Below the pieces are notes generated by a model. It saw nothing but the letters and a program-made list of their open reading frames with translations. It did not search any database and was not told the DNA's origin. DNA of 41,825 nucleotides, taken from Veronia pacifica (GTDB lineage: Bacteria > Pseudomonadota > Gammaproteobacteria > Enterobacterales > Vibrionaceae). The stretch's first letter is position 1; each line of letters begins with the position of its first letter. Shown here one piece after another: positions 9,295 to 18,084 of the stretch. The stretch is taken from assembly GCF_001707825.1 (NCBI RefSeq), contig NZ_LYBM01000043.1:1-41825 (forward strand), given 5' to 3'. A program made the position numbers and the translations under genes.

Positions 9295-10725
9295 GTGAAC
9301 CCAAATATAAAACTGCCTGATCAGTTCCTGAAACAAATGGAGCAGATCATGCCAACGCATCTTTCAATGACTGCGTTTATTGATGCTTGTAAACGTCCTC
9401 TCAGACCCAGTATTCGAGTTAACACACTTAAGATTTCTGTCGCCGCATTTCTTGAGCGCGCTGAAGAGAAAGGATGGGAGCTGGAACCTGTTCCATGGTG
9501 CAGTACTGGCTTTTGGTTTAAAAACTCAGGTGAGGACGATGTTCGTCTCGGTAATACTGCTGAACACTTAGCCGGATTGTTTTACATTCAAGAAGCCAGC
9601 TCAATGATGCCAGTCACGGCGCTGTTGCACGATCAGCCCGAACTAGGCCATGTTCTAGATATGGCTGCAGCGCCAGGCTCAAAAACCACTCAACTTGCGG
9701 CCGCTATGGAAAATAACGGTGTCCTTGTCGCGAACGAATTTTCCTCCAGTCGAATTAAAATGTTACATGCAAACATCAGGCGTTGTGGTGTGAGTAATGT
9801 TGCAATGACACATTTTGACGCACGGGTATTTGGCGGTTGGTTACCTGAATCCTTCGATGCCATCCTTCTTGACGCACCGTGTTCAGGAGAAGGAACAATA
9901 AGAAAAGATCCTGCGGCAATGGACAACTGGAGCGTAGGTTCGACAGAGGAAATCGCGGAGACTCAAAAAGACCTGATCGTCAGTGCTTTTCACGCTCTCA
10001 AGCCAGGTGGATCCATGGTTTACTCGACTTGTACGCTGAACATGACCGAAAACCAACAGGTTTGCCATTTTTTGAAAGAGACATTCGGCGATGCTATTGA
10101 ATTTGAGCCACTCAATAACTTGTTTGAAAATGCCAGCGCATCCGCAACAGATGATGGCTTTTTACATATATTCCCTCAAACATATGACTGCGAGGGATTT
10201 TTTGTTGCCCGCCTGAAAAAAAATCGAAGTGTTGGCAGCAAAATGGTCAAAAAGCGTATGGGGAAATTTCCTTTTACCAAAGCTGAAAAAAAAGATTGTC
10301 AGGTTATAAGTGAAACATTAGAGAATAATCTCGGTTTATCATTACCAGAAAATACATCTATTTGGTTGCGTGACAAAGAAGTCTGGGTATTTCCAAAAAA
10401 TATTGAAACAATGTTAAGTGAACTCAAATTTGATCGCATTGGTTTCAAGCTAGCCGACACACATAAGAAAGGTTATCGCTGGCAACATGAGGCGATTATT
10501 GCACTCGCAAAAGGAATTGAATCATCGGCATTGGAAATTTCAGCTTTAGATGCGATTGAGTGGTACAAAGGACGAGATATAAGACCATCTGAACTCGTCG
10601 GAAAGGGCGAAGTTATTGTCTGTTACCGTGGACAACCCATTGGAATGGGGAAATGGGTTGGATCCAGAGTGAAAAATAACCTTCCACGTGAACTAGTTAG
10701 AGACTCAAATTTATTTTCACAATGA
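9295..10725 (+). CDS. rsmF: 16S rRNA (cytosine-1407 C5) methyltransferase RsmF
   Basis: SAM-dependent RNA m5C methyltransferase acting on C1407 of 16S rRNA in the 30S subunit; formerly YebU. 476 residues, close to E. coli. Visible are RPSIRVNTLKISV (about 38-50), the SAM loop DMAAAPGSKTTQ (122-133), ANEFSSSR, motif IV DAPCSGEG with C196 and motif VI YSTCTLN with the nucleophile C246, followed by the PUA-like C-terminal region containing KGYRWQHEAIIALA. The track start is a GTG at 9295 aligning well with the N-terminus of E. coli RsmF; the ribosome site is weak. It keeps its E. coli position downstream of letAB, and a strong terminator follows at 10842-10876. Confidence 0.95.
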   Translation: MNPNIKLPDQFLKQMEQIMPTHLSMTAFIDACKRPLRPSIRVNTLKISVAAFLERAEEKGWELEPVPWCSTGFWFKNSGEDDVRLGNTAEHLAGLFYIQEASSMMPVTALLHDQPELGHVLDMAAAPGSKTTQLAAAMENNGVLVANEFSSSRIKMLHANIRRCGVSNVAMTHFDARVFGGWLPESFDAILLDAPCSGEGTIRKDPAAMDNWSVGSTEEIAETQKDLIVSAFHALKPGGSMVYSTCTLNMTENQQVCHFLKETFGDAIEFEPLNNLFENASASATDDGFLHIFPQTYDCEGFFVARLKKNRSVGSKMVKKRMGKFPFTKAEKKDCQVISETLENNLGLSLPENTSIWLRDKEVWVFPKNIETMLSELKFDRIGFKLADTHKKGYRWQHEAIIALAKGIESSALEISALDAIEWYKGRDIRPSELVGKGEVIVCYRGQPIGMGKWVGSRVKNNLPRELVRDSNLFSQ

Positions 10726-10828
10726 ATCAACCCTTTTCTCACTGTTGAAACACGCACTTAAATACCATTCTGTCTAAAGTTAATCATGTTTAAAGATTAA
10801 TTTAACCAGTTAGCGCAAGGCTCTTAGG

Positions 10829-10847
10829 AGCCATTCCCCTAAGCCCG
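10829..10847 (+). repeat. 19-nt segment complementary to the RNA candidate at 41554-41572
   Basis: The plus strand here reads AGCCATTCCCCTAAGCCCG, the exact reverse complement of 41554-41572 (CGGGCTTAGGGGAATGGCT). The match stops at both ends. It lies between a small hairpin (10819-10832) and the rsmF terminator and overlaps both stems, so pairing with another RNA would compete with these structures. Confidence 0.85.
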
Positions 10848-10876
10848 GAACAGGAATCGTTCTGGGCTCTTTTTTT
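10842..10876 (+). terminator. Intrinsic terminator after rsmF
   Basis: AGCCCGGAAC (10842-10851) pairs with GTTCTGGGCT (10859-10868), one G-T mismatch, 7-base loop, followed by seven T at 10870-10876. Confidence 0.9.
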
Positions 10877-11035
10877 CTCTCAGATGTCTTTTATTTTGTA
10901 CATTCTATTCATAGCAGTGAAAAAGGATGAATAGAGCATAGGCACCAATAAAATAATATTTTTATTAACCACTTAAAAATAAATAATTTTTTATAAAAAC
11001 GCGTTTATCAGTGCTCATAAATGTATTTAAATTTA

Positions 11036-11887
11036 CTAATTTATGAGATAGATACCATCATTTTCAATTCGGATCTTTCTTTGCTTATATAAGCCGCCAA
11101 TCGTTTTTTTAAACGTTGCTTTGCTGGTCCTAAATAAAGAAAAAATCTGCTCTGGGCTACTTTTATCATTCACGGGAAGGAAACCACCTTTTTTCTCAAG
11201 CGCGGTTATCACCTTCTCAGCTAAGTCGTCGACTTTTCCTTTACCCGCTTTCTGTAAAGATAAATCAATTTTTCCATCGTCTCTAACGTGCTTAATATAC
11301 CCTTTCAGCTTTTTACCGATAAAGAGTTTGCCGAAGGTCTCAGCCCGATAAAGTAATCCCCAATGAAGACCATTAATTGCACACTTGAAACCCAGATCAG
11401 TGCTCTCGGCGACAGTTAACTCGGCCTGCTCGCCAGACTTATATCTGGCCGGTGTTTTATCAATAAACTTGTTGAACTTCGTTGTGCCAACAATTCGTCC
11501 TGATGCCCTATCCATGTATAGGTAAACTAAATAATCACGGCCTTCCTGCATTCTGATGCGCTGTTCACTGAATGGCACCAGTAAGTCTTTAGGTAATCCC
11601 CAATTGAGAAAAGCTCCAACCTTATTTGTGTTCACGCAACGCAATAAACCAAAGTCGCCGACCTCAGCAAGTGGCTTTTCGGTTGTGGCAATGACGTCGT
11701 CCTCAGAATCGAAATAGATGAAAACGTTCAGTTCATCATCTAACTGCGTACCTTTGGGGACATATCGCTTGGGTAACAGGATGTTACCGTATTCATCACC
11801 GCCGTCTAAAAAGACACCGAAATCGACTTCCTTTACCACAGGTAAAGTATTCATCTGACCCACTTTAATCATTGATGCTTTTCTCAT
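11036..11887 (-). CDS. CvfB/YitL-family S1 RNA-binding protein
   Basis: 283 residues resembling the CvfB (YitL) family: several S1-like OB folds followed by a C-terminal winged helix. Visible are the N-terminal VKEVDFGVFLDGGDEYGNILLPKRYVP-type S1 pattern (about 19-45), a second GLLRCVNTNKVGAFLNWGLPKDLLVPF module (about 80-106), a GYIKHVRDDGKIDLSL module (about 195-212) and a final helical segment SPEQIFSLFRTSKATFKKTIGGLYKQRKI. In other bacteria the family affects RNA metabolism and virulence gene expression; the role here is not known. Two starts are possible, ATG 11887 or ATG 11872 (MIKVGQMN), the latter fitting the family better. It is convergent with rsmF. Confidence 0.85.
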   Translation of the reverse strand: MRKASMIKVGQMNTLPVVKEVDFGVFLDGGDEYGNILLPKRYVPKGTQLDDELNVFIYFDSEDDVIATTEKPLAEVGDFGLLRCVNTNKVGAFLNWGLPKDLLVPFSEQRIRMQEGRDYLVYLYMDRASGRIVGTTKFNKFIDKTPARYKSGEQAELTVAESTDLGFKCAINGLHWGLLYRAETFGKLFIGKKLKGYIKHVRDDGKIDLSLQKAGKGKVDDLAEKVITALEKKGGFLPVNDKSSPEQIFSLFRTSKATFKKTIGGLYKQRKIRIENDGIYLIN

Positions 11888-12034
11888 TCATTTACAATTA
11901 CCGCGCAGTATACGGCATCTGTTTCCGTTTAGCGGTAGTTATTTGAGTGCTGTCGCTTGAATTACGGTACTTTGCTGACTTGTTAGTCAAAGAGAGGAAA
12001 GATACCCTTAAACATAGAATAAGGATGTATAACT

Positions 12035-13504
12035 ATGTCGATGTTTGAAAATCTCTTTCTTAAACACAGTTTTGGTGAACTTGGTGCGACTTTTGGCCGT
12101 CAGGTAGACCCAACACCTCTGGAAAACACCCGCGTACTGACTATCAACCAATCGATTGCGGATAAGTTTGGCCTAACGCGTGAAATGCTTCAGTCAGATG
12201 AATTTCTCGGGATAATGGCTGCTAATGCGCCGATTAGTGGACTCGCCCCATTCGCGATGAAGTACACCGGACACCAATTTGGTGTGTATAACCCACATCT
12301 CGGCGATGGTAGAGGATTGCTGCTCGGAGAGATCAGGGACAGCCGTGATATTTGGCAAGACTGGCATCTAAAGGGGGCGGGTCAGACACCTTATTCACGT
12401 CAGGCTGATGGACGAGCAGTTCTTCGATCAAGTATCCGCGAATATCTGGCCGGCGCGGCGATGACGGGGCTCGGCATTGCCACAACTGAAGCGTTGTCCA
12501 TTGCCACCAGCGACACGCCAGTTTGGCGGGAGCAGCAGGAGACGGGGGCAACATTACTTCGGGTGGCTGAGAGTCACGTTCGCTTTGGGCACTTTGAATA
12601 TCTGTTTTATACCAAACAACATGAAGAACAAAAGCAATTGGCAGACTATCTTATCCGACGTCATTTCCCTGAGCTCGCCAGTCAGCCAAAACCGTACCTT
12701 GCTTTTTTCACCGAGGTCGTAAAAAGAACAGCCATCATGATTGCGAAATGGCAAGCGTACGGTTTTTGCCATGGCGTAATGAACACAGACAACATGTCAA
12801 TTCTTGGTTTGACCTTCGACTATGGACCCTACGCTTTCCTTGATGACTATCAATCTGGATTTATCTGTAATCACTCAGATCACTCTGGACGGTATGCATT
12901 TGATAGACAACCGGATATCGGCATGTGGAATTTGTCGGCTCTGGGCTATGCACTGTCTCCTCTGATCGATTCAGAAGGCATCAATGAAGCACTTGCTGAA
13001 TTTTCCCCCACTATGGTCAGAGAATACAGCCACCTCATGCAAAAACGACTTGGTTTGGAAGAAATCACCGAAGGTGATAGTGTGCTCTTTGACCAGCTAT
13101 TCACGCTAATGGAAGAGCAGCATATTGATTTTAATCACTTCTTTAGAGTGCTTTCCCATCTGGAGCTGAATGAACTAGCTCGCGCTTGTGAACTGAAAAA
13201 CCTTGGTGACGATCCAAAAAAGGTTGAGGAGTGGCTCCATCTTTATGCCGAGAGAATATCGGATTTATCAGAAGAAGAAGATCTCCTGAGGCGCAAGACC
13301 ATGTCAATGCACAACCCAAAGTACGTCCTTCGAACTTATCTGGCACAACAAGCCATCGAAGAGGCTGAGAAAGGCAGCAGCAAAATGATAGAGGATTTGG
13401 TCTTCCTTCTCTCTTCACCGTTTGATGAGCATCCCGAATATCATCACCTCTCGCTGCCACCGGGTGATGATGGAAAAGGAATGGTTCTAACCTGCTCGTC
13501 TTAA
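12035..13504 (+). CDS. selO: Protein adenylyltransferase SelO (YdiU)
   Basis: Pseudokinase-fold enzyme that transfers AMP from ATP to protein Ser/Thr/Tyr and is linked to the oxidative stress response. 489 residues. The family residues are present: GDGRGLLLGE (about 90), HLKGAGQTPYSR with K113, DGRAVLRSSIREYL, HGVMNTDNMS with N253, and FDYGP with D262. The C-terminus ends T-C-S-S (C487), the redox cysteine tail that is Sec-Ser-Ser in eukaryotic SelO. The start ATG is preceded by AAGGA at a suitable distance. A strong terminator follows. The neighbouring aroH gene keeps an arrangement also known from E. coli (aroH-ydiE-ydiU). Confidence 0.95.
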   Translation: MSMFENLFLKHSFGELGATFGRQVDPTPLENTRVLTINQSIADKFGLTREMLQSDEFLGIMAANAPISGLAPFAMKYTGHQFGVYNPHLGDGRGLLLGEIRDSRDIWQDWHLKGAGQTPYSRQADGRAVLRSSIREYLAGAAMTGLGIATTEALSIATSDTPVWREQQETGATLLRVAESHVRFGHFEYLFYTKQHEEQKQLADYLIRRHFPELASQPKPYLAFFTEVVKRTAIMIAKWQAYGFCHGVMNTDNMSILGLTFDYGPYAFLDDYQSGFICNHSDHSGRYAFDRQPDIGMWNLSALGYALSPLIDSEGINEALAEFSPTMVREYSHLMQKRLGLEEITEGDSVLFDQLFTLMEEQHIDFNHFFRVLSHLELNELARACELKNLGDDPKKVEEWLHLYAERISDLSEEEDLLRRKTMSMHNPKYVLRTYLAQQAIEEAEKGSSKMIEDLVFLLSSPFDEHPEYHHLSLPPGDDGKGMVLTCSS

Positions 13505-13572
13505 CGATTGATGTATACCATGCGCCACGTACTTTTTGAAAAAATGGCTTTGACTTAAGTAAAACGCCACAT

Positions 13573-13608
13573 ACAGCACTTTTAGCATTCAAAAGTGCTG
13601 TTTTTTTC
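13573..13608 (+). terminator. Intrinsic terminator after selO
   Basis: ACAGCACTTTT pairs perfectly with AAAAGTGCTGT around a 7-base loop and is followed by a run of T. The A-tract on the other side is weak, so it acts mainly on the plus strand. Confidence 0.92.
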
Positions 13609-13719
13609 CTCATATATAGAGGGGAATTCTCACTTAACGCACCTGAATGCTTTATTCGTTTGCCAATTTTGCTATCTTACTGACTTCAAAGCAGAGAAGA
13701 TGTAAGGAAGGCAGTGTCC

Positions 13720-14797
13720 ATGCCCATTAAAACAGATGAATTACGAACCGAAGTCGTTGGCAAACTGCCTTCACCTGCCGAGTTAGAATCGATTCATACA
13801 CTGACGGACAAAACTGCTCAGTTTATTGCCAAAGCAAGAAAACAAACCGAGAACATACTCTCTGGTGATGACAACCGCCTGCTGGTCATTGTTGGGCCCT
13901 GTTCAATCCATGATACCGATGCAGCACTTGATTACGCCCGAAAGCTCAAACAGGAAGCGGATAGACATAGCGATACACTCCACATCGTTATGCGCACCTA
14001 CTTTGAAAAGCCTCGAACCGTTGTGGGCTGGAAAGGCCTGATTAATGATCCCCATCTTGATGGCAGCTGCGATTTAAGAGAGGGGCTATTCAAAGCGCGT
14101 AAGCTGTTACTTGAAATCAACCAGCTTGGGTTGCCCACCGCCACAGAATTTCTCGACATGATTGCCGGACAGTATATTGCTGATCTTATCACCTGGGGGG
14201 CGATTGGTGCGCGTACCACGGAATCCCAGATTCACCGCGAAATGGCATCGGCTCTCTCTTGTCCAGTGGGCTTTAAAAACGGCACAGATGGCAACGTAAA
14301 AATTGCGGTAGATGCAATACGAGCCAGTCAGGCCTCGCACCTGTTCTGTTCGCCAGACAAACAAGGTGACATGACTATTTACCGCACTGCCGGTAATCCC
14401 TTTGGTCACGTTATCCTCCGCGGGGGTAAAGCACCCAACTATCACCGTCAGGATATTGAATCAGTTGCCGCGGAATTGGTGAATGTAGACTTACAGCCCC
14501 GGCTTGTTATTGATTTCAGCCATGCAAACTGTCAGAAACAACATAAACTGCAGTTACACGTTGCGGACCGATATTGCAGAGCAAATTATTGAGGGCGATT
14601 GCCATATTGCTGGCATCATGGCTGAGAGCTTTATCGAGGAAAGTAATCAGTCGCTCAACGCAGCGGAGACTGATAGTCTAGTCTATGGTAAATCGATCAC
14701 TGACCCCTGCCTTGGTTGGGAGGACACCATCGATATGCTGGAAATCTTGGCAAATGCCGTCCGTGAACGTAATAATACTCAACAAGCTGAATCTTAG
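13720..14797 (+). pseudogene. aroH: DAHP synthase, Trp-sensitive type (AroH), frameshifted near the 3' end
   Basis: First enzyme of the shikimate pathway, joining phosphoenolpyruvate and erythrose 4-phosphate. Motifs: LLVIVGPCSIHD, MRTYFEKPRTVVGWKGLINDP, IGARTTESQIHREMASALSCPVGFKNGTDGN, GHVILRGGKAPNY and DFSHANCQKQHK. Resemblance is closest to AroH (for example TEFLDMIAGQYIADLI, ASHLFCSPDKQGDMTIY). The frame ends early at 14592, while the missing end ([42 protein letters not shown]) continues one frame over to 14797. Removing one base within 14563-14569 (GCGGACC) restores about 358 residues. ATG 13720, 8 bases after AAGGAAGG, is better than the GTG at 13714. If the lesion is real the C-terminal strand and helix of the barrel are lost and the enzyme is probably inactive. 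Confidence 0.88.
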
Positions 14798-14837
14798 TTT
14801 CAGCTTTAATTCAACTAAACATAATCAGGAATACACT

Positions 14838-15320
14838 ATGCCTTCTTTTGACATTATCTCCGAAATTGATCTTGTCGAACTGAAAAACGCGGTTGACAAC
14901 GCCAACCGTGAACTTTCAACTCGCTTCGATTTTCGTGGGGTTGAAGCCAGCTTCGAGCTGAATAAAGAAGTCGTGAAAGTGTCAGCTGAAGCAGAATTTC
15001 AGTTGAACCAGCTTTTGGATATTCTGCGTGGAAATCTCTCAAAACGTGGGGTTGATGCCCGTGCTATGGAGACGAAGACGCCAAGTTTCTCAGGGAAAAC
15101 CTGCAGCCAGGACGTTCACTTCAAGAATGGTATTGAAACCGATGTCGCCAAAAAGTTGGTCAAAGCGATAAAAGAATCCAAAATAAAGGTTCAAAGCCAG
15201 ATCCAGGGTGAACAGGTGCGTGTAACAGGTAAAAAGCGAGACGACCTACAAGCAGTGATGCAACTGGTTCGCGATACCGATCTGGGTCAGCCTTTCCAGT
15301 TCGACAATTTCCGCGACTAA
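14838..15320 (+). CDS. yajQ: YajQ-family nucleotide-binding protein
   Basis: 160 residues beginning [22 protein letters not shown], the start shared by the YajQ family; the reading frame is open further upstream but the ATG at 14838 has a ribosome site (CAGGA) and aligns with family members. Other family blocks are [28 protein letters not shown] and a C-terminal [19 protein letters not shown]. The protein has two ferredoxin-like halves; homologues bind nucleotides or RNA, and in Xanthomonas a relative binds cyclic di-GMP. The gene follows aroH by about 40 bases and may be read with it. A terminator follows. Confidence 0.95.
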   Translation: MPSFDIISEIDLVELKNAVDNANRELSTRFDFRGVEASFELNKEVVKVSAEAEFQLNQLLDILRGNLSKRGVDARAMETKTPSFSGKTCSQDVHFKNGIETDVAKKLVKAIKESKIKVQSQIQGEQVRVTGKKRDDLQAVMQLVRDTDLGQPFQFDNFRD

Positions 15321-15386
15321 CAACCATCTCCCGGCCGTTCATTGTTAAGACAAATAATACGCTGGCAATAAGAGCTAACTCTAAAC

Positions 15387-15420
15387 ACCCTGAGGCGACA
15401 CACTCTCAGGGTATTTTTTT
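15387..15420 (+). terminator. Intrinsic terminator after yajQ
   Basis: ACCCTGAG (15387-15394) pairs with CTCAGGGT (15405-15412), followed by A and seven T. Confidence 0.9.
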
Positions 15421-15445
15421 GTTCGTTTTGTCAGTGATTCCTACG

Positions 15446-17821
15446 TTATTTGATATCTACTAATCGACTCGCCTTGCGATACTGGACTTTCCAACCTTGC
15501 CAGCGAGGTAATTCCCAGCGTTTAGGGTCTGCTTTGCGTTTCCCTCCCACATGGTGGATCATGACTGTCCGACGCGCTTTGAAATACTCAACCTTCAGCT
15601 GCAAATCAGATAGCGTGACAGTAAGCGGATATTTCTCACAAAACCCTTCATATTCCCAGTCTGGAATTCCATCAAATTCAAAATCAGAGGCATCAACCAA
15701 TGTCAGGTCATCTTTAGTCTCAACACCAAGTTCAGTGAGACGGACTTTTATCCATTCGAGAGGCTCGATAGCAGGCAGGGGTGCGTCTGCTTCAACCTGC
15801 TGATATAGATTCCAATACTCTATCGACGTTTTTAATGACTCACCAAAAGCAAAGTGTTTGCCATTGAGTATCAATTCAGCCAGAGCGACTAACAACCCCT
15901 CTCCCTCTGGTTTACGGTATTCTCGGTGAATGACTCTGCCAGCGTAGGTATGTTCAACCACTTCAAGCTGTTCATTTTCTTGCTCAACCGTGCCAGCTGA
16001 TGTGCAATCTGACAGGCCAAGTTCACGAATCCATTGCAGGGGTATCGGCGCCATACAGGTAGCATAAGATGAGGTTTGCTTTGCGCCCCTTTTACCCGCG
16101 AGGTGAAACTGGCCAAATACAATCGCCGCCTGATATTCATCAGCAAACAGACTATCTCGACCCAGCAACACCTCACTATATCCATTGGTGAAGGCCTGTT
16201 GCCTTTTCTCCCTGCGAACGTAGACCAATTCTGGTGCCTGACATATGACATTCTTGAGCCATTCATCTCTTCTCAGCTTGGTTGCTGCCTGCCAATGAGG
16301 TAAATCAAGTGCCTGTCGGATAGCACTCGATACTTTTCGAGCCTCATCTTGTACATCACTATCAACATTTACTGCCTCTACCTGCTCTCCACGTAACACG
16401 GCAATATTAGTGACAGCGTCACACATTGAACTGTTCCATGCTTTGTAGTGATCAAAAGCAAGTTCAGTGGATGGTAATCTCCATAATGTCTGAGGCGTCT
16501 GAATAACCGCGGCGAGATCTATCATGGCTTCGCGGCTGCCCTTTGTTTCCATTCCTGAGATCAGGTGGGCAAACAAAGAATCAATGGGTAGCGGGTAAAG
16601 AGCCTTGCCATGTGCAGTAGCAAGCCCATGATTATCAATGGCTTTCATTGCCAATAATCTATCAGTAGCTTGACTGACACTCTTCAACGGTAGTCTGCTA
16701 AGCAGAGATAGTGATTCCAACTCATAACCACAACAGGCAGATGCCAGCATAGTATCAGTCAGCTCCTCTCTTTCCAGTTCTGGAGGGGTATACGACTCTA
16801 GCGGAGCAAATTCACCGTATAACCTGATGCAATGCCCCGGCCTCACGCGCCCAGCTCTTCCTGTCCTTTGTCTGGCGCTGGCTTTTGAAATCGCATGAAG
16901 TGCCAGAACCGTTCGACCATTCCTCTGATGAGTCCTCCGCTCAAGACCAGAGTCAATGACTGTAACAATGTCGGGAATAGTCAGTGACGTTTCCGCCACA
17001 TTAGTTGCCAGTACAACTTTCTGACGATCGGAAGTAGTGAGAGCTCGCTGTCGTTCCTGATCACTCACTCCAGCGTGAAGTTGAACAAGCTCAGCTCCGC
17101 ATTGCCTCAATTGCCCCATACAGGATGAAATTTCTTTTCGTCCGGGAAGAAAAACCAATACATCGCCATCGTCTTCTAACGCCCAATTGACGGCCTCAGC
17201 CACCCGGTTTTCAAGATCACGTATTGAAGGCATATGACTGCTATCTTTCGCACTGTAGCTTATAGTGACGCTGTAACTCTTTCCTTCTGCCTTTATGACT
17301 TCAGCACTAAAATAGCGGCTGAGTTTATCGCTATCGAGAGTAGCAGATGTGACAATTAATCGATGTTGAGCGTGTTTGAGCAGCAACCCTGCCAGTAAGT
17401 CAGATTCGATACGTCTCTCATGGAACTCATCAAGCATGACAATATCGAAATCGCCCAGACGATTTTCACTGAACCACCTGAGCGCAACACCCGGCGTGAC
17501 AAAGACAACATCAGTCTCATCTGTATATTGATGGGCAAATTTGATGGCATAACCAACCTTTTCACCGGGTCGGCTATCGAGAGTTTCAGCAACAAAACCA
17601 GCCAGTGAAGTACAAGCAATTCTTCGTGGCTCAATAACTAATACTCTGCCATGCTTGCTGGCCCAGACAGGTAAATGCGTCGACTTACCTGTTCCGGTTT
17701 CAGCCTGTATAACAAGATTAGTGCTTGGTAGCGCCTGCAAAAAATGGGATTTTATCTTTTCAATGGGAAAATTGTTCATATTTATGTTTGGCCAACACTC
17801 ATCAGTGTAAGTTTTGCTCAT
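15446..17821 (-). CDS. DEAH/HrpB-type ATP-dependent helicase
   Basis: 791-residue superfamily 2 helicase. Motif I is AETGTGKST (about 40-48), motif II is LDEFHERR, motif III TSATLDS, then VLATNVAETSLTIPDI (motif V) and ARQRTGRAGRVRPGHC (motif VI). The DEFH form of motif II and the overall length suggest HrpB rather than HrpA (about 1,300 residues). The C-terminal 450 residues carry the winged-helix/ratchet region and an HrpB-like end, including WIKVRLTELGV and a basic tail. HrpB function is poorly defined; related HrpA acts on mRNA and stalled ribosomes. Two starts are possible (17821 or 17779) and neither has a clear ribosome site. Convergent with yajQ. Confidence 0.85.
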   Translation of the reverse strand: MSKTYTDECWPNINMNNFPIEKIKSHFLQALPSTNLVIQAETGTGKSTHLPVWASKHGRVLVIEPRRIACTSLAGFVAETLDSRPGEKVGYAIKFAHQYTDETDVVFVTPGVALRWFSENRLGDFDIVMLDEFHERRIESDLLAGLLLKHAQHRLIVTSATLDSDKLSRYFSAEVIKAEGKSYSVTISYSAKDSSHMPSIRDLENRVAEAVNWALEDDGDVLVFLPGRKEISSCMGQLRQCGAELVQLHAGVSDQERQRALTTSDRQKVVLATNVAETSLTIPDIVTVIDSGLERRTHQRNGRTVLALHAISKASARQRTGRAGRVRPGHCIRLYGEFAPLESYTPPELEREELTDTMLASACCGYELESLSLLSRLPLKSVSQATDRLLAMKAIDNHGLATAHGKALYPLPIDSLFAHLISGMETKGSREAMIDLAAVIQTPQTLWRLPSTELAFDHYKAWNSSMCDAVTNIAVLRGEQVEAVNVDSDVQDEARKVSSAIRQALDLPHWQAATKLRRDEWLKNVICQAPELVYVRREKRQQAFTNGYSEVLLGRDSLFADEYQAAIVFGQFHLAGKRGAKQTSSYATCMAPIPLQWIRELGLSDCTSAGTVEQENEQLEVVEHTYAGRVIHREYRKPEGEGLLVALAELILNGKHFAFGESLKTSIEYWNLYQQVEADAPLPAIEPLEWIKVRLTELGVETKDDLTLVDASDFEFDGIPDWEYEGFCEKYPLTVTLSDLQLKVEYFKARRTVMIHHVGGKRKADPKRWELPRWQGWKVQYRKASRLVDIK

Positions 17822-18084
17822 ATTTTGGCTGATTTGTTGTTATTATCTTCCACAAATAGTTTCGTAAGGTAGCGGTTTTAGATAAAGATTCTGCATATAT
17901 GTAGTTAATTATGTCCAGAAAATGTTCATTGAGCACTGAAGGTCACATTTTAGAATTATTTATCAAATAGAGTTTTGTTATGTAATTTTACAAGACTAGA
18001 CTCAACATCCTGCTACGCACAGCCAAGGGTTGTGACGGAACACGTCATTACCCAACAGATATTAAAGATACAGTATTAACTTAC

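Larger units (their letters stand above)
10726..11035. other. rsmF 3' untranslated region and AT-rich spacer
   Basis: No gene. Nearest rsmF is a structured stretch (10818-10876): GGCTC-TTAG-GAGCC hairpin, a competing CTTAGG/CCTAAG pairing, and the intrinsic terminator. The remainder up to the end of the convergent cvfB-like gene is very AT-rich and shows nothing I can name. Confidence 0.6.
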
